A DNA stretch of 36,800 nt from Rubrivivax sp. GTDB taxonomy: Bacteria; Pseudomonadota; Gammaproteobacteria; Burkholderiales; Burkholderiaceae_C. The stretch covers positions 1 to 36,800 of the forward strand of contig JADJYX010000007.1 of NCBI GenBank assembly GCA_016719535.1. Reading direction: 5' to 3'. Each line of letters begins with the position of its first letter. Position 1 is the stretch's first letter. Positions 32,710-36,800 of this stretch are shown here, one piece after another. The notes under the pieces were generated by a model that saw only the letters and a program-made list of their open reading frames with translations, did no database searches and was not told the DNA's origin. The translations under genes were made by a program, and so were the position numbers.

Positions 32710-35700
32710 ATGTTCAACTGGATAGTTCGTTTCAGCCTGCAGAACCGGCTCTTGGTTCTGGCGTTCGCCGCCATCCTGATGGTCTATGGCGCCATCACGG
32801 CACTGCGCACGCCGGTGGACGTCTTCCCCGACCTCAACAAGCCGGTCGTCACGGTGATGACGGAAGCCGGCGGCATGGCTCCGGAGGAGGTCGAGCAGCT
32901 CATCACCTACCCGTTGGAGACGGCGCTCAACGGAATGCCGGGCGTCACACGGGTGCGGTCGACCTCGGGTGTGGGCCTGTCCGTCCTCTACGCCGAATTC
33001 GACTGGGGCACCGACATCTACCGCAACCGGCAACTCGTGTCGGAGCGCCTGGCGCTCGTGCGCGAGCAGCTTCCGCAAGGCGTGAGCACGTCCATGGGGC
33101 CGGTGTCGTCCATCATGGGTGAGGTCATGCTCTTGGCGCTCCCGCTGGAGGCCGGCAAAGGCGCCACGCCGATGCAGGCTCGCGAGTACGCCGACTTCGT
33201 TCTGCGGCCGCGTCTGCTGTCGGTGCCCGGGGTGTCGCAGGTCATTCCGATAGGCGGTGAGGTACGCCAGCTGCGGGTGGAGCCCGACACGGCGCGCATG
33301 ACCCAGTACGGGGTGTCACTGAGCCAGGTGGAAGACGCCCTGCGCGGCTTCGCAGGCAACGCCGGCGGCGGCTTCATCGACCTGAACAGCCGCGAGTACC
33401 TCATCCGGCACATCGGCAGGACGAACCGTGTCGAGGACCTGCAGGGCTTGGCGGTGGCGTGGAAGGACGGACGCGCCATCCTGCTGGAGCAGGTTGCCAA
33501 CGTGAGCTTCGCGGCTGGGTTGAAGCGCGGCGACGCCGGGTACAACGGGGCGCCGGCGGTGGTGGTAAGCATCCAGAAGCAGCCCAACGCCGACACGGTG
33601 CGCGTGACCAAGGACATCGAAACCGCACTCGCAGAACTCGGCAAGGGGCGGCCCGTCGGCCTGAGCGAGCCGAAGGTGCTGTTCCGGCAATCCCAGTTCA
33701 TCCAGGCGTCGGTCAGCAACGTCACCGAGGCACTGCGCGACGGCGCCATCATGGTCGCCATCATTCTGTTCGCGTTCCTGCTGTCGGCGCGGACCACGGT
33801 CATCTCGTTGCTGGCCATCCCTCTCTCGTTGGCGGTCACAGCGCTCGTGTTCAAGCTGCTGGGCCAGTCCATCAACGTGATGACGCTGGGGGGGCTTGCC
33901 ATTGCCATTGGCGAACTGGTCGACGATGCAGTTGTCGACGTCGAGAACATCCTGCGGCGGCTGAAGCAGAACCGGACGCGCCCCAATCCGGCGTCGTTCC
34001 TGGAGGTCGTTCGCCAGGCCAGCGTCGAGGTTCGCTCCGGCATCGTCTACGCCACCATCATCGTGGTGCTGGTGTTCGTGCCGCTCTTTGCGCTGCCCGG
34101 CATCGAAGGGCGTCTGTTCACGCCGCTCGGCATTGCCTACATCGTCTCCATCCTGGCGTCGATGGTCGTGTCGATGACGGTGACCCCGGTGCTGTCGTTC
34201 TACCTGCTGCCCCGGATGAAGAACCTCGGGCACGGGGACAGCCCGCTCGTGAAACGCCTGAAGGCCTGGGACACCGGGCTGCTGGCGTGGTCGTTCAGGC
34301 ACGCGAAGCTTCTGCTGGGCGCGGCGGCGGTGGCCGTTGCACTGGCAGCGGCCTCAGTGCCTTTCTTCCCACGCGCTTTCCTGCCGGCCTTCAATGAAGG
34401 GTCCGTCGTGGTCGGAATGCTCTTCAACCCCGGCACATCCCTCGAGCAGTCCAACCGCATGGGCGCGCTGGCGGAGGCGCTGCTGCTGGAAGTGCCCGAA
34501 GTGAAACAGGTGGGGCGGCGCACGGGTCGTGCGGAGCTCGACGAGCACGCCGAAGGCGTGCACTCCTCGGAACTTGAAGTCGACCTGAAGAAGAGCAAGC
34601 GCGACCGCGAGCATGTCATGGCCGACATCCGCCAGAAGCTGTCGGTCCTGCCGGCTCAGGTGGCCGTTGGCCAACCGATTTCGCATCGGCTGGACCACCT
34701 GCTGTCGGGGGTACGCGCTCAGATTGCCGTCAAGGTGTTCGGTGACGACGTCGACACGCTTCGCGGCCTCGCAGAGCAAATGCGACAAGGGCTTGCGACG
34801 GTGCGCGGCCTGGTCGACCTGACGGTCGAGAAGCAGGTTCTCATCCCGCAAATCACGGTGCGTCTGGACCATCGCAAGGCTGCACAAGCGGGGCTGGCCC
34901 CGGGCGAGGCAATCCGCGTGCTGCAGGCCCTAACCGATGGGGCGCATGGTGCGCAGATTGTGGATGGGCAGCGCCGCTATGACCTGGTGCTGCGCCTTCC
35001 GGACAATGCCCGCAGTCCTCAGGACCTGGCCCGTACGCTCATCGACACGCCGGCCGGCCGCATCCCCGTGTCGGCAATCGCAACCGTCGAGGAAACCGAT
35101 GGCCCCAACCAGATTGGACGTGAGAACGGTCGCCGGCGCATCGTTGTCTACGCAAACACGGATGGGTCCGACATGGGCCGCATCGTTCAGGACATCCGCG
35201 CGACCATCGACAAGACGGCTCTGCCGCAAGGCACGTTCGTGAGCCTGGAGGGACAGTTCCAGGCGCAGGAGGAGGCGACGAAGCTCATCACCGCGCTGTC
35301 GCTTCTGTCCTTGCTGATGGTCTTCCTGGTGCTGTACTCACGCTACAAGTCGGCGACGCTGGCGGCCATCATCATGGCCAACATCCCGCTGGCACTCATC
35401 GGCAGTGTCGTGGCGATGTGGGCTGCGGGCGTGAGCTTGTCCGTGGCGTCGATGGTGGGTTTCATCACGCTGGCGGGCATCGCCTCGCGCAACGGCATCT
35501 TGAAGGTCAGCCACTACATCAACCTCTGCAAGTTCGAGGGTGAGCGCTTCGGTGAACAGATGGTGATTCGTGGCTCGTTGGAACGGCTGACGCCTGTGCT
35601 GATGACGGCGCTGGTGGCGGCCTTCGCGTTGACGCCGCTGCTGCTGTCCGCTGACGCCCCAGGCAAGGAAATCCTGCACCCGGTCGCGGTGGTCATCTTC

Positions 35701-35841
35701 GGTGGGCTGGTCAGCTCCACGCTGCTGGACACCCTCCTGACGCCCGTGCTGTATCTGAAGTTGGGTCGGCGGGCCACGGAGCGGCTGCTTCAAGCGCCGG
35801 AGAGCCTAACCTCCGCAGGGATCCCGCAAGAGGCGTTCTAA
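32710..35841 (+). CDS. Heavy-metal RND efflux pump (HME-RND, CusA/CzcA family)
   Basis: 1043 residues, inner-membrane proton-driven pump. AGGAGG five bases before ATG 32710. Starts FNWIVRFSLQNRLLVLAFAA. TM4 carries AIGELVDDAVVDVEN, with D405, D406 and E412 as proton-relay acids. D405 matches the essential Asp of CusA, but the D-D-A form differs from both CusA (D-A-A) and CzcA (D-G-A). It fits the Nies-type HME5 class as I recall it. At the CusA position of the third copper Met (RIDML) this protein has RLDHLLSG with H663. So copper or silver is supported by operon context more than by the pump's own ligands. The second half ends LDTLLTPVLYLKLGRRATER. Confidence 0.93.
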   Translation: MFNWIVRFSLQNRLLVLAFAAILMVYGAITALRTPVDVFPDLNKPVVTVMTEAGGMAPEEVEQLITYPLETALNGMPGVTRVRSTSGVGLSVLYAEFDWGTDIYRNRQLVSERLALVREQLPQGVSTSMGPVSSIMGEVMLLALPLEAGKGATPMQAREYADFVLRPRLLSVPGVSQVIPIGGEVRQLRVEPDTARMTQYGVSLSQVEDALRGFAGNAGGGFIDLNSREYLIRHIGRTNRVEDLQGLAVAWKDGRAILLEQVANVSFAAGLKRGDAGYNGAPAVVVSIQKQPNADTVRVTKDIETALAELGKGRPVGLSEPKVLFRQSQFIQASVSNVTEALRDGAIMVAIILFAFLLSARTTVISLLAIPLSLAVTALVFKLLGQSINVMTLGGLAIAIGELVDDAVVDVENILRRLKQNRTRPNPASFLEVVRQASVEVRSGIVYATIIVVLVFVPLFALPGIEGRLFTPLGIAYIVSILASMVVSMTVTPVLSFYLLPRMKNLGHGDSPLVKRLKAWDTGLLAWSFRHAKLLLGAAAVAVALAAASVPFFPRAFLPAFNEGSVVVGMLFNPGTSLEQSNRMGALAEALLLEVPEVKQVGRRTGRAELDEHAEGVHSSELEVDLKKSKRDREHVMADIRQKLSVLPAQVAVGQPISHRLDHLLSGVRAQIAVKVFGDDVDTLRGLAEQMRQGLATVRGLVDLTVEKQVLIPQITVRLDHRKAAQAGLAPGEAIRVLQALTDGAHGAQIVDGQRRYDLVLRLPDNARSPQDLARTLIDTPAGRIPVSAIATVEETDGPNQIGRENGRRRIVVYANTDGSDMGRIVQDIRATIDKTALPQGTFVSLEGQFQAQEEATKLITALSLLSLLMVFLVLYSRYKSATLAAIIMANIPLALIGSVVAMWAAGVSLSVASMVGFITLAGIASRNGILKVSHYINLCKFEGERFGEQMVIRGSLERLTPVLMTALVAAFALTPLLLSADAPGKEILHPVAVVIFGGLVSSTLLDTLLTPVLYLKLGRRATERLLQAPESLTSAGIPQEAF

Positions 35842-35898
35842 CCACGAAGGGCCATGGCTGCGGGCCCAACAACGCACCTACAACCAACGGAGATTGAG

Positions 35899-36270
35899 AT
35901 GAAGAAGTTCCTGATTGCCCTCACGGCTGCGCTCACAGTGGTCGCCTTCAACGCGGTTGCGCACGGTGACGCGAAGCCCCTGCACGGCGGCATCGTCCAA
36001 GTGGCCTCAGACCTACAGTTCGAACTCGTGCCGCAGCCGAATGGCGCGACGCTCTACGTTGTGGACCACGACAAGCCGGCCGACACCAGCAAGATGAGCG
36101 GCAAGCTCACGGTTCTCAACGGCACTGAGAAGTCAGAGGTTGCGCTGAGGCCATCTGGTGCAAACAAACTGGAGGCTGCCGACGTGAAGATTGCTGTCGG
36201 GTCGAAGGTCGTCGCAAGCGTCACGGGTGCGAACGGCAAGGCAACGACAGTGCGGTTCAGCGTGAAGTAG
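35899..36270 (+). CDS. Small periplasmic protein ending the efflux operon
   Basis: 123 residues. CGGAG six bases before ATG 35899. Signal peptide FLIALTAALTVVAFNAVAHG, then DAKPLHGGIVQVASDLQFEL, LYVVDHDKPADTSKMSGKLT, LNGTEKSEVALRPSGANKLE and a beta-rich end. His residues at the mature N-terminus (AHGDAKPLHGG) could bind metal. This protein recurs downstream of metal RND pumps in betaproteobacteria, so it is probably a periplasmic accessory. No proven function. It is about 57 bases after the pump gene, last in the operon. Confidence 0.82.
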   Translation: MKKFLIALTAALTVVAFNAVAHGDAKPLHGGIVQVASDLQFELVPQPNGATLYVVDHDKPADTSKMSGKLTVLNGTEKSEVALRPSGANKLEAADVKIAVGSKVVASVTGANGKATTVRFSVK

Positions 36271-36305
36271 TTGGGACCAGGCTCAGGGCAGATTGCGCTC
36301 TCGTA

Positions 36306-36318
36306 GGCGCGATGCGCC
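36306..36318. terminator. Short GC hairpin after the efflux operon
   Basis: GGCGC (36306-36310) pairs with GCGCC (36314-36318), loop GAT, 36 bases after the last stop codon of the operon. No T-run. Weak candidate. Confidence 0.3.
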
Positions 36319-36353
36319 GGCAGGCGCACGGGGCGCACAAGGCGACCCTGGCC

Positions 36354-36570
36354 TCAGTGAACGACCAGGTCGACGTCCTCGCCAGTACGGAACAGCATCG
36401 TCACCAGCGTGTCGAGCGAGAACTGCCCCAGCCCAAGAATTGACCAGGTCCGAAACGCGCGGACGGGACACCTTCAGGGATTGCGACGCAGCCACTTGGT
36501 CAGCTTCTCCGCCTGCACCCATTGAGCGATGTGCGCCTTGACGACAGAGGATCCCGAACTCGAGTCGCCG
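36354..36570 (-). pseudogene. XRE-family antitoxin-like regulator, broken by frameshifts
   Basis: On the minus strand KAHIAQWVQAEKLT, QVAASQSLKVSRPRVSDLVN and LGQFSLDTLVTMLFRT with GEDVDLVVH (stop at 36354-36356) together give the helix-turn-helix pattern of HigA/MqsA-like antitoxins. These are usually L-T-Q-x-x-A-A-x-x-L-x-V-x-x-P-R-V-S-D-L ... F-S-L-D-x-L-V-x-x-L. The pieces lie in different frames, with shifts near 36495 and 36440, so no full protein is made. The N-terminus may start near 36580. No toxin gene (HigB/RelE-like) can be recognised next to it. It lies just outside the copper island. Confidence 0.65.
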
Positions 36571-36800
36571 CGATGCGATCAACTGCTCCTCCTTCGATAC
36601 GACCATCGATCGCCGCGTCCCTCCGCAGCGCCACTGCCTGCCGAGCCGTGTCAGACGACGTCAACAGAACGACTGCTTCGCGGCGGCAGGGCGATGGGCC
36701 GCTCTTGCCGACAGTGTGAGTACGAGGCCGCACCAGGAAGCTGACCTTCAACGCCTTGGCCGGGTCAACGTTGGTTGTCTGCGAAGCCGGGGAACTCACA
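36571..36800. other. Right end of the window, nothing recognised
   Basis: 230 bases with frames open on both strands but no family motif, SD or membrane segment that I can support. A toxin partner or a mobile-element end could be here but is not visible. Confidence 0.3.

Noticed and set aside
36500..36800. Possible toxin gene next to the broken antitoxin
   Set aside because: No RelE/HigB motif could be read in any frame; only unstructured open frames.

Overview
The window looks like a chromosomal segment of a high-GC betaproteobacterium of the Burkholderiales (Rubrivivax/Leptothrix/Methylibium-like). This rests on gene order (DUF2868-DUF3482-trkA-trkH; an SHP/diheme cytochrome c/cytochrome b561 cluster with its own two-component system), on codon use strongly biased to G or C at third positions, and on the style of the copper genes. 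No rRNA, tRNA, CRISPR array or complete insertion sequence was seen.

Region A (1-12,000) is backbone, but almost every gene carries frameshifts. On the + strand lies the tail of a six-hairpin glycosidase. On the - strand follow trkH, trkA, a DUF3482 GTPase and a DUF2868 membrane protein in one apparent operon. Then, on +, come SHP (DUF1924), a diheme cytochrome c, a cytochrome b561, an OmpR-type regulator and a histidine kinase. A small unknown protein and an acyl-CoA dehydrogenase follow on -. All of these are disrupted by single-base shifts, while genes after about 12 kb are mostly clean. This pattern suggests sequence error rather than decay of every gene.

Region B (12,000-22,500) has an intact SDR reductase and a divergent MFS transporter, then a decayed stretch with a broken universal stress protein. 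It continues with a DUF305 protein and a small exported Cys/His protein. Next is a tightly coupled + strand cassette: a small ORF, a Tat-exported LolA-like protein, an ABC ATPase, a double-length (tandemly fused) MacB/LolC-type permease and an outer-membrane beta-barrel. It is followed by another small exported Cys/His protein and a 19-cysteine four-helix copper-storage-like protein (DUF326).

Region C (22,500-36,300) is a copper island of visibly lower GC with nearly error-free reading frames. A - strand arm carries an HMA copper chaperone, a Met-rich lipoprotein, DUF2933, an ICMT-like methyltransferase, a CopA P1B-type ATPase, a small membrane protein and a DUF2933 remnant. A + strand arm carries cueR, a small exported protein, a cupredoxin, a DUF411 protein, a CusF-like chaperone, and a TolC/accessory/adaptor/RND tripartite efflux system with a trailing periplasmic protein. 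Three MerR/CueR-type promoters with 19-bp spacers tie copA, the HMA gene and cueR into one Cu(I)-responsive regulon. The likely job is cytosolic Cu(I) sensing and export by CopA, periplasmic handling by cupredoxin/CusF/DUF411, and export across the outer membrane by the RND system. The right edge (36,350-36,570) holds a broken XRE antitoxin-like gene.
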